A stretch of 64,000 nucleotides of DNA from Mesorhizobium terrae (lineage in GTDB: Bacteria; Pseudomonadota; Alphaproteobacteria; Rhizobiales; Rhizobiaceae), in the NCBI RefSeq assembly GCF_008727715.1, contig NZ_CP044218.1, forward strand, positions 434,001 through 498,000, written 5' to 3'. Shown here piece by piece: positions 1 through 9,315 of the stretch (position 1 is its first letter; the number at the start of each line of letters is the position of its first letter). Position numbers and translations under genes: made by a program. The notes under the pieces are model-generated. The model did not search any database and was not told the origin of the DNA. It saw only the letters and a list, made by a program, of their open reading frames with translations.

Positions 1-1195
1 AATGTTCACCGATCACGGCAGAGGCCTCGTCGGTCAATATGCGCTGGTAGGTGCAGGTCTTGAGGAACTTGCCGACCCACAGGCCGCCGGTGTAGCGCGC
101 GGCCTTTTTTGTGGGCAGCGTGTGATTGGTGCCGATCACCTTGTCGCCATAGGCAACCGTCGTGCGCGCGCCGAGGAACAAAGCGCCGTAGTTTTTCATC
201 TTGTGCAGGAAATAGTCGGGTTCGGCGGTCATCACCTGCACATGTTCGGAGGCGATGCGGTCGGCTTCCTTGACCATCTCGTCCACCGTGTCGCAGACGA
301 TCACCTCGCCGTAATCGTCCCATGCCTTGCGCGCGATCTCGGCGGTCGGCAGGATTTTCAGCAGGCGCTCGATTTCCGCAAGTGTGTCCCGGGCGAGTTT
401 TTCCGAGTTGGTCAGCAGGACAGCGGGCGAGTTGATACCATGTTCCGCCTGGCCGAGCAGATCGGTGGCGCAGAGTTCGCCATCGACCGTGCCGTCCGCA
501 ATGACCAGCGTTTCGGTCGGGCCGGCGAAGAGATCAATGCCGACGCGGCCGAACAGCAGGCGCTTGGCTTCGGCGACATAAGCATTGCCGGGACCGGCCA
601 GCATGTCGACCGGCGCAATCGTTTCGGTGCCAAAGGCCATCGCAGCGATCGCCTGCACTCCGCCGAGGCAATAAATCTCGTCTGCGCCGGCCAGATGCTG
701 GGCGGCGACGATCAGCGGTGCAATCTCGCCCTGGAATGGCGGTGCGCAGGTGATGACGCGCTCGCAGCCGGCGACCTTGGCGGTGAGCACCGACATGTGC
801 GCGGAAGCGAGTAACGGATATTTGCCGCCGGGCACATAACAGCCGACATTGGCGATGGGGATGTTCTTGTGGCCGAGCACGACGCCCGGAAGCGTTTCGA
901 CCTCGATGTCGCGTAGCGCATCCTTCTGAGCCTGGGCGAAATTGCGGACCTGCACCTGCGCGAACTCGATATCGGTGCGCTGGCGGCTGGTGAGGCCGTC
1001 GACGCAGCGTTTGATCTCCGCGTCCGTCAGCCGGTAGGACTTGCGGTCTAGGCCGTCGAACTTGACCGACAGCGCACGCACGGCCTGATCGCCGCCCTTT
1101 TCGACCTCGGCCAACAGAGCCTCGACGGCTTTGGTCAAGGCCGCCGCCTGAGCAGCCTCGCCTGTGAGCCGCGATGCCTTCAAGTGTCGTATCAT
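1..1195 (-). CDS. Histidinol dehydrogenase-like NAD-dependent dehydrogenase (C-terminus cut by window edge)
   Basis: An open frame of about 398 codons runs leftward off the window without a stop. The product matches the HisD family along its length. Metal-ligand residues are present in the motif QAEHG (Q249, H252), the catalytic Glu-His pair in SEHVQV (E317, H318), and the third ligand Asp in GDKVIGTNH (D351). The fourth ligand, near the C-terminus, would lie outside the window. ATG at 1195 is preceded by GGAAAGG. It sits about 105 bp downstream of a thiamine-diphosphate enzyme rather than among his genes. This, with the TCTYQ segment near the cut end, suggests a non-histidine substrate, like the HisD-related sulfopropanediol dehydrogenase HpsN. 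The family is certain; the substrate is not. Confidence 0.9.
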   Translation of the reverse strand, partial: MIRHLKASRLTGEAAQAAALTKAVEALLAEVEKGGDQAVRALSVKFDGLDRKSYRLTDAEIKRCVDGLTSRQRTDIEFAQVQVRNFAQAQKDALRDIEVETLPGVVLGHKNIPIANVGCYVPGGKYPLLASAHMSVLTAKVAGCERVITCAPPFQGEIAPLIVAAQHLAGADEIYCLGGVQAIAAMAFGTETIAPVDMLAGPGNAYVAEAKRLLFGRVGIDLFAGPTETLVIADGTVDGELCATDLLGQAEHGINSPAVLLTNSEKLARDTLAEIERLLKILPTAEIARKAWDDYGEVIVCDTVDEMVKEADRIASEHVQVMTAEPDYFLHKMKNYGALFLGARTTVAYGDKVIGTNHTLPTKKAARYTGGLWVGKFLKTCTYQRILTDEASAVIGEH

Positions 1196-1301
1196 GGGAT
1201 TGGCCTTTCCGGATCACAGGCAGACCGGCCGCCACGGTAAGGCCGCGGCGCCGGTTGGTTCATCGGGATGTCGGTGGCCGCTGCATTGCGACCGCACACA
1301 C

Positions 1302-3104
1302 TTACATGTGCTGTTCCAGCGCACGGCCTTCGGCGTAGGCTTCCTGTTCCTTGCCGTAATATTCGGGCGACGGGAAATCCCACCAGCCGGTGACGAAAGG
1401 ACCAGCAGCATCGCGAGAGGTCGTCACCTCGACCAGCGCCGGCGCGCCGCAATCGAGCGCCGCCCTCAGCGTCTTTTCGAGCTGGTCGGATTCCTCGACC
1501 TTCCAGGCCTGCATGCCGAAGTTTTTCGCCACTTCGGAGATGTTGGCCGTGTAAGGCTCGCCATTGCCCTTGTGATGGTTGAATTCGCTGGCGACGTGGC
1601 GGCCCATGAATTTGCGCTGACCGCCGCGGATCGACATGTAGCCACGGTTGTTCTGGACGAGGAAGACGGCCGGGATGTCGTTCATGACGGCTGTGCCCAT
1701 TTCAGGCAGCGACATCATGAAATCGCCATCGCCGACGACCGCGACCACCTGCCTGTCCGGCATGGCGAGTTTGGCGCCGAGGGCTGCCGGCACCGCCCAG
1801 CCCATCGGCGAGAAGGAGCCCGAGGTCAGGTGAGTGCGCGGCTCATAGACCGGGAAGGTCTGCTTGACCGCGCCTTGCGTGTTGCCGGAGCCGGCGAGGA
1901 TGATGCCGTCGCGCGCCATGACGTTGCGCAGCGCGCCGAGCGGGCGCTGCGAGGTGAACGGACTTTCGTGGGAATCGCGGCGCGGTGCCAACATTTCCTC
2001 CCACTCGACCTTGGCGGCATGGATGTCGCCGAGATAGCGCTCGCGGCGGTTCATCGCCTTCGCCGCCTGCTGATCGGATATCGCCGCCAGTATGGCCTCC
2101 AGCGTGGCTCGAGCATCGGCGACGATGCCGACCTCGGTGGCGTAGTTCTTGCCGATCTCGTGGTGATCAAGATCGATATGGATCAGCTTGCCCGGAGGGA
2201 TCGAGATCGAGGCGCCCTTGCGGTAGCTCGACGCCGACCAGTCGGTGAAGCGGCAGCCCACCGACATGACGACATCGGCACTGGCGGTGATCTTGTTGCC
2301 ACAGGAGGTGCCGGTCTGGCCGATGGCGCCGATCGACAGCGGATGGTCTTCAGAAATCGCGCCCTTGCCGTTCCAGGTTGTGGAGACCGCCGCGCCGATT
2401 TTTTCGGCGAGCGCAGTGAGGGCCAGCGAGGCATTGGCGCTGATGGCACCGCCGCCGGCCAGAATGACCGGCCGTTCGGCCGACAGCAGCAACGCAGCCG
2501 CTCGCTCGACGGCGACCGGGTCGGGATAAGCGACGCCGACCGCCATGCGCTTGGCCAATGGATGGATGGTGACATCGGCGGCTTCGGTCTGGATATCCAT
2601 CGGCACTTCGACATGGACCGGGCCAGGACGCCCCGACAGCATGGTGTTGAAGGCGCGGTGCATGATGAACGGCAATTCGTCGACGCGGCCGGCCTTATAG
2701 GCGCGTTTGGTCACCTGTTCGGTGATGCGCGGAAAGGCGTTTTCCTGCTGGCGTTCCAGTTCCTGCATGACGCCGTGGCCCTTCATATGGGTTGCCGGGC
2801 CGCCCGACACATAAAAGGCCGGGATGGAATCCGTGTAGCAGGTGGCGAGCCCGATGATGGTGTTGGTGGCGCCCGGCCCGATCGAGGTGGAGCAGGCCAT
2901 CGGCTTGCCACTGGCGCGGAAATAGCCATCGGCCATATGGACGGCACTCTGCTCGTGCATGACCTGGATGAAAGGGATTTGCGAGCCTTCGGCGAGAAAG
3001 GCGTCGAACAGCGACCAGATGCCATGACCGGGCACGCCGGCGACATAGTCGACGCCGTATTCCTTCAGTGCTCTCGCCACGATCTGGCCGCCTGTCAGTC
3101 TCAT
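1302..3104 (-). CDS. Thiamine-diphosphate-dependent enzyme, acetolactate synthase-like
   Basis: A 600-residue protein with the three-domain layout of the acetolactate synthase / benzoylformate decarboxylase superfamily. The N-terminal pyrimidine-binding domain carries the activating Glu in VMHEQSA (E51). A central domain follows, then the C-terminal diphosphate-binding domain with the GDGDF...QNN motif (about residues 457-485). Start ATG at 3104 has GAGGGACGAG upstream. It is the promoter-proximal gene of a pair with the HisD-like dehydrogenase. It does not resemble Xsc (sulfoacetaldehyde acetyltransferase), and no IlvH-type regulatory subunit is nearby, so branched-chain amino-acid synthesis is unlikely. 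A carboligase or decarboxylase in a catabolic route is the best inference. Confidence 0.88.
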   Translation of the reverse strand: MRLTGGQIVARALKEYGVDYVAGVPGHGIWSLFDAFLAEGSQIPFIQVMHEQSAVHMADGYFRASGKPMACSTSIGPGATNTIIGLATCYTDSIPAFYVSGGPATHMKGHGVMQELERQQENAFPRITEQVTKRAYKAGRVDELPFIMHRAFNTMLSGRPGPVHVEVPMDIQTEAADVTIHPLAKRMAVGVAYPDPVAVERAAALLLSAERPVILAGGGAISANASLALTALAEKIGAAVSTTWNGKGAISEDHPLSIGAIGQTGTSCGNKITASADVVMSVGCRFTDWSASSYRKGASISIPPGKLIHIDLDHHEIGKNYATEVGIVADARATLEAILAAISDQQAAKAMNRRERYLGDIHAAKVEWEEMLAPRRDSHESPFTSQRPLGALRNVMARDGIILAGSGNTQGAVKQTFPVYEPRTHLTSGSFSPMGWAVPAALGAKLAMPDRQVVAVVGDGDFMMSLPEMGTAVMNDIPAVFLVQNNRGYMSIRGGQRKFMGRHVASEFNHHKGNGEPYTANISEVAKNFGMQAWKVEESDQLEKTLRAALDCGAPALVEVTTSRDAAGPFVTGWWDFPSPEYYGKEQEAYAEGRALEQHM

Positions 3105-3300
3105 CTCGCTCGTCCCTCTTTGTCTCTCTGTGACGGGCGGAAAGAAAACATCGACAGCAGTCCAGAAAAAGCACCAGAAATGCGCAATCTGGAGATACCA
3201 GTTCGATAATGTCAGATGCTTGCAGCTGGCGCGCTGTCCGCGTCATGCACCGCTTTCGGGCTTAGGCGCGGTGCCTGGAAACTCGTCCCCGGATGTTGAG

Positions 3301-4056
3301 CTATCGGCCGCCGCCGTGATCGTCGTTTGCCCGGGCGCGCAGAAGCGTTTCGTGATCACGGAAGCGGGCGGCCGCCTCGGTGCGGTTGTGGGTGCCAAGC
3401 TTGCGGATGATGTTGTGGAGGTGGATCTTGACCGTATTTTCCGAGAGGCGGACCTCGGCCGCGATCTGCTTGTTCTGCAGTCCGCGCGAAACGAGTTCCA
3501 GCACCTGCATCTCGCGCGGGGAGAGGTCGGTTATGCGCATCATGTTGCCGGGATGAGCCATCGTCGGCGGTTCGGCGTCGGCTTTCCTGACCTGGGACTG
3601 AAGCAGGCTGGCTGGAAAATATTCGCCGCCGCGCAACATCAGCCGCACGATGGACAGCCAGATGTCGAGCCTCAAATTCATCGGCAGGACGCCCCTGACC
3701 AGCTGGGACCCGACGATCTGCGGGAGGTCGTAGACTGAGTTTCGAGCATCCGGCTCGATCATCGCCACCAGGGCAAACGGATGTCGGCGGAGGATGTCGG
3801 CGGAGATCTTCTCGAACTCCTGCAAACGCTCGCAATCGACCAGGATCAATGCAACCGGGTGGATGAACTCCTCGCAGGCTACATCGATCCGATCCATCCA
3901 GGCGACAACCAGTTCGGGAAACTCCCGTTCGAGCGCAAAGACCAGGCTGGGAGAAACCACCCCTGGCGCTGTCACCAAAAGAAGCATCCGCCGCGCTTCC
4001 AGCATTCTCTCCGCGTTGTCGGCCCCGTTGGTCAACGCCAAGCCCTGTGTTTCCAC
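3301..4056 (-). CDS. LuxR-family transcriptional regulator with receiver-like N-terminus
   Basis: A 251-residue protein. The C-terminus (about 178-235) is a clear LuxR/FixJ helix-turn-helix, beginning LSPREMQVLELV and with the recognition region SENTVKIHLHNII. The first 140 residues look like a degenerate response-regulator receiver domain; I see no convincing phospho-acceptor motif. The start at 4056 is GTG with only a weak ribosome-binding site. It is divergent from the ExoF-like export gene, with a 10-bp inverted repeat in between. It closely resembles in layout the second LuxR protein at 37640-38431 on the far side of the polysaccharide cluster. A role in regulating the exopolysaccharide locus is inferred from position. 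Confidence 0.85.
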   Translation of the reverse strand: METQGLALTNGADNAERMLEARRMLLLVTAPGVVSPSLVFALEREFPELVVAWMDRIDVACEEFIHPVALILVDCERLQEFEKISADILRRHPFALVAMIEPDARNSVYDLPQIVGSQLVRGVLPMNLRLDIWLSIVRLMLRGGEYFPASLLQSQVRKADAEPPTMAHPGNMMRITDLSPREMQVLELVSRGLQNKQIAAEVRLSENTVKIHLHNIIRKLGTHNRTEAAARFRDHETLLRARANDDHGGGR

Positions 4057-4472
4057 GTTTCACACCCGATCTTGTTGGCGGGTTTTCAGTACAAGCTACG
4101 CACCGCCAATCCGGAAAGCGGCAGAGCAAAGCATAAATCGATCCGGCGACAATCGGCACAACCCAATAGGATAGGCTGTAACCATCCATTTGGCGCGGTC
4201 AGGGCCAGGGCAAGTTTCCACACACCCAAATGGATTAGCACCGCCGGCTTTGATGCCCCGCGCTCGTCGGCAGCGCCCGTTGCAATCTGTTTGGAGGACG
4301 AGGCGCCGGCCGCACAACCTTAAGGATGAGCCGCCCTCTCCCGACGAGAGCCTAGTCAGTTTTGGACGTTCTGGCACATTGCCGGACGGATTGCTTGTCG
4401 ATCCGAAACAGACTGCCGCCGATGCAAGCTGAGTACGCTTTTGTTCGGCAAAACATGGCTTGGTTCGTACGC
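4057..4472. other. Divergent intergenic region between luxR-type and exoF-like genes
   Basis: About 415 bp without a supported gene apart from possible upstream starts of the exoF-like gene (ATG at 4362, 4422 and 4455, none with a clear ribosome-binding site). It contains a perfect 10-bp inverted repeat at 4184-4235 and must hold the promoters of both flanking genes. Confidence 0.6.
4184..4235. promoter_or_regulatory. 10-bp perfect inverted repeat, candidate regulator site
   Basis: ATCCATTTGG at 4184-4193 and its exact reverse complement CCAAATGGAT at 4226-4235, separated by 32 bp. It lies in the divergent region between the luxR-type gene and the exoF-like gene. The centre-to-centre spacing of 42 bp is four helical turns, so two dimers could bind one DNA face. 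The function is inferred only from symmetry and position. Confidence 0.4.
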
Positions 4473-5834
4473 ATGAAACCTAACGCGCATCGGCGGCACA
4501 GTTCACCAAACACGGCGGATGGTTTTCGCCGGAGGCTCGGCACACGCCTTCGCGGCGGATTGGCAATCGCCCTGCTTGCCTGCTCTGCCGCGGCATTGCC
4601 CACATCGGCCCTTGCCGATGGCACCCCACTGCCGCCGCAGACCCGACTTCGTGTCACGGTGCTGCAATGGATGCCGGTCAAAGGCGTCTACGAGAACTGG
4701 ACCGCGCTTGGCGGCGAGTTCGTTGTGTCCGACGCCGGAACCATCACCCTGCCCGTGGTCGGGACGATCCCGGTCCAAGACCTGGACAATGCCGCGCTGG
4801 CCGATGAAGTTGCCGACCGCATCCAGAAGAAGACCGGCCTGGTCAACAAACCGGACACCACCGTGGAGGTGGTCGAGTTTCCCCCGATCTACGTGGTTGG
4901 CGGCGTCAACAAGCCGGGAGAATACAAATTCCGCACCGGGCTGACCGTGCTGCAGGCTGTGGCGCTGGGTGGCGGGCAGGTGCAACCCAGCCCCGACGCC
5001 TCGAAGAACGAGATTCAGCTCGTCGGGACCCTGCAAGGAATCCAGGTCGAAATGCTGCGCTCGGAGGCGCGCATCGCCAGATTGCAGGCGGAGACGATAG
5101 GCGCGACGACGATCGACTTTCCGGCAATGCATGCCGGCGTCGACAGCGCCCTTGCGGCGCAGGTCTACGGCCAGGAAAAAATCATCTTCGCGGCCCGTGC
5201 CAACGAGCTCGACCGGCAGACCAAGTCGCTGTCCGACCTGCGCGAGCTTTTCACGGCGGAAATCAACGTGCTCGAAGAAAAGAACAAGTCAGCAGACCTC
5301 GGCATTGCCGCCGCCGAAAGGGAGCTCAACAACGTCAAGACGCTTGTCGACAAGGGCCTGGCTATTGCGTCGCGGCAGTCGGACCTCGAACGCGCGCTGG
5401 CGGATTATCGCGGGCAGCGCCTCGACCAGGTGACGGCCATCATGCGGGCCCGGCAGAACATCACCGAGGCGACACGCAGTCTCGAGGGCCTGCATGACAA
5501 GCAAAAAACGGACGTGGCGTCGGAGATGCAGAGCGAGCAGGCCAATCTCGACCAGTTGAAGCTGAAGCGCGACACGTCGCAGAGGCTTCTGCTCGACCAG
5601 CTTGCCCAGAAGAACAGGCCGCCCCCCGCCGGCGATGCCGGCCAAGTCACCTACACGATCAAGAGACACGATCAGGGATCGGAAAATGTCTTCGATGCGG
5701 CGGAATCGACATTGCTGATGCCAAGCGACGTGGTCGAGGTGCACCTGCCAAAAGCACCCGTGCCGGCCGGCCTGTCGGACGCATCGAACGATGCCGTGCC
5801 GGAGAAGACCAGCGCCACCGAGGCCAGCCAATGA
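4473..5834 (+). CDS. exoF: Polysaccharide export protein, ExoF/Wza-like periplasmic
   Basis: From ATG 4473 the protein has 453 residues. It carries an Arg-rich n-region and a hydrophobic signal (about residues 25-50, likely cut after SALA). Next comes a polysaccharide-export domain (RLRVTVLQW... GTITLPVVG) and an SLBB segment ([15 protein letters not shown]...). A long coiled-coil helical region (about 170-360) and a short C-terminal domain follow. This is the architecture of rhizobial ExoF, the periplasmic/outer-membrane export component working with a Wzc-like co-polymerase. The start is uncertain: upstream in-frame ATGs exist at 4362, 4422 and 4455, none with a convincing ribosome-binding site. 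It is the first gene of the plus-strand run leading into rfbACBD. Confidence 0.85.
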   Translation: MKPNAHRRHSSPNTADGFRRRLGTRLRGGLAIALLACSAAALPTSALADGTPLPPQTRLRVTVLQWMPVKGVYENWTALGGEFVVSDAGTITLPVVGTIPVQDLDNAALADEVADRIQKKTGLVNKPDTTVEVVEFPPIYVVGGVNKPGEYKFRTGLTVLQAVALGGGQVQPSPDASKNEIQLVGTLQGIQVEMLRSEARIARLQAETIGATTIDFPAMHAGVDSALAAQVYGQEKIIFAARANELDRQTKSLSDLRELFTAEINVLEEKNKSADLGIAAAERELNNVKTLVDKGLAIASRQSDLERALADYRGQRLDQVTAIMRARQNITEATRSLEGLHDKQKTDVASEMQSEQANLDQLKLKRDTSQRLLLDQLAQKNRPPPAGDAGQVTYTIKRHDQGSENVFDAAESTLLMPSDVVEVHLPKAPVPAGLSDASNDAVPEKTSATEASQ

Positions 5835-5907
5835 ACCGAGTTCAGCGGTTCGGAAACAGTCACCGGCAAGACCGAGCCGCAGCATAGGGGCCAACACATT
5901 GGGCGCC

Positions 5908-6786
5908 ATGAAGGGGATCATCCTGGCAGGAGGCAACGGCACGCGGCTTTATCCGCTGACGATCGCCATCTCGAAACAGATCCTGCCCGTCTACGACAAG
6001 CCGATGGTGTATTACCCGCTGAGCGTGCTGATGCTGGCGGGGATACGCGAAATCCTCATCATCTCCACCGAACGCGACCTGCCGAGTTTCAAGGCTTTGC
6101 TCGGCGATGGGTCGACATTCGGCCTGTCGCTTTCCTATGTCGAGCAGGCGCATCCCAACGGACTTGCCGAGGCCTTCATCCTGGGACGTGATTTCATCGG
6201 CGACGGCAGCGTCGCCATGATCCTGGGCGACAACATCTTCTTCGGGCACGGGCTGTCCGACGTGCTGCGCAACGCTGCGGCCCGCGAAAGCGGGGCCACT
6301 GTCTTCGCCTATCATGTCGACGAACCGGAACGCTATGGCGTGGTCGATTTCGACAGCAGCACCGGCAAGGCTACCGGCATCGAGGAAAAACCGGCAAGAC
6401 CGAAATCCAACTGGGCCGTCACCGGGCTCTACTTCTACGACAATGCCGTCGTGGACATCGCAGCGTCGGTGCGGCCTTCGGCGCGAGGCGAACTCGAGAT
6501 CACCTCGGTCAACAACACCTATCTCGAACGCGATGCACTGCATGTGTGCAGGCTCGGCCGTGGCTACGCATGGCTCGACACCGGAACCTGCGACAGCCTG
6601 CATGACGCATCGTCCTTCGTGCGCACCATAGAACGACGGCAAGGCGTTCTGATCGCCTGTCCGGAGGAAATCGCGCTGGAAAAGGGCTGGCTCGAACCAT
6701 GCCGGGTTCTCGCCCGTGCCAACGAACTCGGCAACACGGCCTACGCCGCCTATCTGCGCAGCTGCGTGTCGGAGGTAGCCGCATGA
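5908..6786 (+). CDS. rfbA: Glucose-1-phosphate thymidylyltransferase (RmlA/RfbA)
   Basis: A 292-residue nucleotidyltransferase that makes dTDP-glucose from glucose-1-phosphate and dTTP, the first step of dTDP-L-rhamnose synthesis. It has the N-terminal signature GGNGTRLYP (residues 8-16), [11 protein letters not shown], the [11 protein letters not shown] sugar-nucleotide segment and EEKP. Length is normal for RmlA. The start at 5908 gives the canonical MKGIILAGG beginning; a longer frame upstream adds non-conserved sequence. Its stop overlaps the start of rfbC by 4 bp (ATGA), indicating translational coupling in an rfbACBD operon. Confidence 0.97.
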   Translation: MKGIILAGGNGTRLYPLTIAISKQILPVYDKPMVYYPLSVLMLAGIREILIISTERDLPSFKALLGDGSTFGLSLSYVEQAHPNGLAEAFILGRDFIGDGSVAMILGDNIFFGHGLSDVLRNAAARESGATVFAYHVDEPERYGVVDFDSSTGKATGIEEKPARPKSNWAVTGLYFYDNAVVDIAASVRPSARGELEITSVNNTYLERDALHVCRLGRGYAWLDTGTCDSLHDASSFVRTIERRQGVLIACPEEIALEKGWLEPCRVLARANELGNTAYAAYLRSCVSEVAA

Positions 6787-7346
6787 CCTTCACCGTTACA
6801 CCGCTCGGACTTGCCGGCCTGTTGGAGATACGACCGCACAGGATCAGCGACGAGCGCGGCTTCTTTTCCGAGACGTGGAGTTCCGAGCGGTTTCGCGAGG
6901 CAGGCCTTTCGCTCGCCTTCGTGCAGGACAACCATTCCCTGTCGGTGGCGAAGGGAACGCTGCGCGGACTTCACTATCAGGCTCCTCCGCGCGAACAGGA
7001 CAAGCTGGTGCGGGTGGCGCGTGGCGCGATCTTCGACGTGGCGGTCGATATCCGGCCGGGGTCGGCGACCTTCGCGAAATGGTTCGGCATCGAGGTTTCG
7101 GCGCGGGAGTGGAACCAGATCTTCATCCCCAGGGGATTTGCCCACGGTTTCCTGACGCTCGAGCCCGATACCGAGGTCATCTACAAGACGACGGACCACT
7201 ATTCGCCCGCGCACGACCGATCGATCCGCTTCGACGATCCCGACATCGGTATCTCCTGGCCGAAGATGGCGACCCGGTTCGTCCTTTCGGAGAAGGACCG
7301 CCGCGCCCCCGGGCTGGCGCAAATGAAGATGCTCGAACCGTCATGA
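6783..7346 (+). CDS. rfbC: dTDP-4-dehydrorhamnose 3,5-epimerase (RmlC/RfbC)
   Basis: A 187-residue cupin-fold epimerase acting on dTDP-4-keto-6-deoxyglucose, the third step of dTDP-rhamnose synthesis. It shows [11 protein letters not shown] near the N-terminus, the catalytic-His segment RGLHYQAPP (H64), [11 protein letters not shown], and [24 protein letters not shown] with the conserved aromatic and acidic residues. The start ATG at 6783 overlaps the rfbA stop (ATGA). rfbB follows 13 bp later. Confidence 0.97.
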   Translation: MTFTVTPLGLAGLLEIRPHRISDERGFFSETWSSERFREAGLSLAFVQDNHSLSVAKGTLRGLHYQAPPREQDKLVRVARGAIFDVAVDIRPGSATFAKWFGIEVSAREWNQIFIPRGFAHGFLTLEPDTEVIYKTTDHYSPAHDRSIRFDDPDIGISWPKMATRFVLSEKDRRAPGLAQMKMLEPS

Positions 7347-7359
7347 CGAGGCTGCGGCC

Positions 7360-8427
7360 ATGAACATACTGGTAACCGGCGGTGCCGGCTTCATAGGATC
7401 GGCTCTTTGCCGGCATCTCGCTGCAGACCCGCGCAACCGGGTCATCAATCTCGACAAGCTGACCTATGCCGGCAACCTGGCCTCGTTGCGCGCGGTCGAG
7501 GCCGCGCCCAACTACCGGTTCGTGCGCGGCGACATCGCCAATGAGGCATTGGTCGGCGCACTGCTGCGCGAAGAGAAGATCGACCGGGTGATGCATCTGG
7601 CCGCCGAGACCCATGTCGACCGTTCGATCGACGGGCCTGGCGCCTTTGTCGAAACCAACATCGTCGGCACCTTCCATCTCCTGAAAGCGGTGCTCGGCTA
7701 CTGGCGATGCCTGGACGCCGAGGCGGCGCGTGCCTTCCGTTTCCAACATATCTCCACCGACGAGGTGTTCGGCGACCTGCCGCTCGACGCCGGCCTGTTC
7801 AGCGAGGAAACCCCTTACGCGCCGTCCTCGCCTTATTCAGCATCCAAGGCTGCATCCGACCATCTGGTGCGCGCCTGGCACCAGACATTCGGGCTGCCGG
7901 TGCTGCTGACCAACTGTTCGAACAATTACGGCCCGTTCCATTTCCCCGAAAAACTCATTCCGCTGACCATCCTCAACGCGATCGAAGACAAGCCGCTGCC
8001 GATCTATGGCCATGGCAGCAATGTCCGCGACTGGCTGCATGTCGAGGACCATGTGCGCGCGCTGGTCGAGGTGGGCCGATGCGGCCGCGTCGGCGAGAGC
8101 TACAACATTGGCGGGCGGGCCGAACGCACCAACCTTGAAGTCGTCGAAACCGTCTGCGAAATCCTCGACCGCCGCCGGCAGCGCGCGAACGGCGCGCGCC
8201 ATCGCGACCTCATTGTTTTCGTCACCGACCGCCCCGGTCACGACCGGCGTTATGCGATGGACATATCCAAGATCGAGCGCGAGCTTGGCTGGAACCCCGC
8301 CGAAAGTTTCGAAGCAGGCCTTGCCCGCACGGTAGACTGGTATCTGGAGAATGAGTGGTGGTGGGCGCCCATCCGCAGCGGCGCCTATCGCGGCGAACGC
8401 CTCGGCACGCTGGTGGCGGCACAGTGA
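7360..8427 (+). CDS. rfbB: dTDP-glucose 4,6-dehydratase (RmlB/RfbB)
   Basis: A 355-residue extended SDR enzyme converting dTDP-glucose to dTDP-4-keto-6-deoxyglucose. It has the NAD-binding GGAGFIG (7-13), the dehydratase motif STDEVFGDL (TDEV at 133-136) and the catalytic YSASK (Y159, K163), followed by [17 protein letters not shown]. These residues distinguish it from simple epimerases. It sits between rfbC and rfbD; its stop overlaps the GTG start of rfbD by 4 bp. Its product could also feed the amino-sugar enzymes encoded downstream. Confidence 0.97.
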   Translation: MNILVTGGAGFIGSALCRHLAADPRNRVINLDKLTYAGNLASLRAVEAAPNYRFVRGDIANEALVGALLREEKIDRVMHLAAETHVDRSIDGPGAFVETNIVGTFHLLKAVLGYWRCLDAEAARAFRFQHISTDEVFGDLPLDAGLFSEETPYAPSSPYSASKAASDHLVRAWHQTFGLPVLLTNCSNNYGPFHFPEKLIPLTILNAIEDKPLPIYGHGSNVRDWLHVEDHVRALVEVGRCGRVGESYNIGGRAERTNLEVVETVCEILDRRRQRANGARHRDLIVFVTDRPGHDRRYAMDISKIERELGWNPAESFEAGLARTVDWYLENEWWWAPIRSGAYRGERLGTLVAAQ

Positions 8428-9305
8428 AGGTTCTCGTCACAGGCCGGACGGGGCAAGTGGCCACGAGCCTGGCCGAAGCGGCCGCGCAATGGCCGGATAT
8501 CGGGCTGGTCGCCGTCGGCCGGCCGCAGTTCGACCTTGCCGACAGCGCCACCATCCTCGGTTCGATAACCGAAGTGCGGCCCGATGTCGTGGTTTCGGCC
8601 GCTGCCTATACCGCCGTGGACAAGGCCGAGGACGAGCCGGAACTGGTCTACGCGATCAACGCGCAAGGGCCAGCCGCAGTAGCCGCCGCAGCGCGAGCTT
8701 TAGGCGTGCCGATCATCCATCTGTCGACCGACTACGTCTTTTCGGGAGACGGCGGCGAACCCTATACGGAGACATGTGCGACCGGACCGCGCACGGTCTA
8801 CGGTCAGAGTAAGCTCGCGGGAGAAAAAGCCGTCGCGCGCGCCAACCCGCGCCACATCATCCTGCGCACAAGCTGGGTCTACAGTCCGTTCGGGACCAAT
8901 TTCGTCAAGACGATGCTGGCCTTGGCCCCAACGCGCGACCGGGTAAGCGTGGTCTGCGACCAATGGGGCAACCCGACGTCGGCGTTGGACGTCGCCCGTG
9001 CCATCCTGACGATCGCGCGGCAAGCGCGCGAGGCACCGCCCGGCATCTACCACTATGCCGGTGCAGGCGAGACCAATTGGGCCGGTTTCGCCCGCCATGT
9101 CTTCGACGCAAGCAAGGCCAATGGGGGTCCGTTCGCGGAAGTCATCGATATCGCATCCACCGACTATCCGGCCAAGGCCCGGCGTCCACGCAATTCGCGG
9201 CTTTCCTGCGCGAAGGCGCAAACAACCTTCAAGCTGACCACAGCCGACTGGCGCGCCAGCACCGAGACGGTGGTGCGGCGGCTGCTTACTGCCCAGGCCG
9301 GATGA
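8424..9305 (+). CDS. rfbD: dTDP-4-dehydrorhamnose reductase (RmlD/RfbD)
   Basis: A 293-residue reductase completing dTDP-L-rhamnose synthesis. It has the cofactor motif GRTGQVA (7-13; many homologues read GKNGQVG), [13 protein letters not shown], and the catalytic YGQSK (Y126, K130). The start is GTG at 8424, embedded in the rfbB stop (GTGA). An ATG at 8355 would add non-conserved residues and overlap rfbB heavily. It ends 10 bp before the flippase gene, so the operon probably continues. Confidence 0.96.
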   Translation: MKVLVTGRTGQVATSLAEAAAQWPDIGLVAVGRPQFDLADSATILGSITEVRPDVVVSAAAYTAVDKAEDEPELVYAINAQGPAAVAAAARALGVPIIHLSTDYVFSGDGGEPYTETCATGPRTVYGQSKLAGEKAVARANPRHIILRTSWVYSPFGTNFVKTMLALAPTRDRVSVVCDQWGNPTSALDVARAILTIARQAREAPPGIYHYAGAGETNWAGFARHVFDASKANGGPFAEVIDIASTDYPAKARRPRNSRLSCAKAQTTFKLTTADWRASTETVVRRLLTAQAG

Positions 9306-9315
9306 GGCTCGTATC

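Noticed and set aside
1302..3104. Sulfoacetaldehyde acetyltransferase (Xsc), suggested by the HpsN-like neighbour
   Set aside because: The N-terminal sequence and spacing differ from Xsc, and no phosphotransacetylase or sulfonate genes are visible.
1164..3209. Plus-strand open frame of 681 codons
   Set aside because: It is antisense to the thiamine-diphosphate enzyme and rich in Arg, His and Asp with no recognisable domain; such shadows are common in GC-rich DNA.
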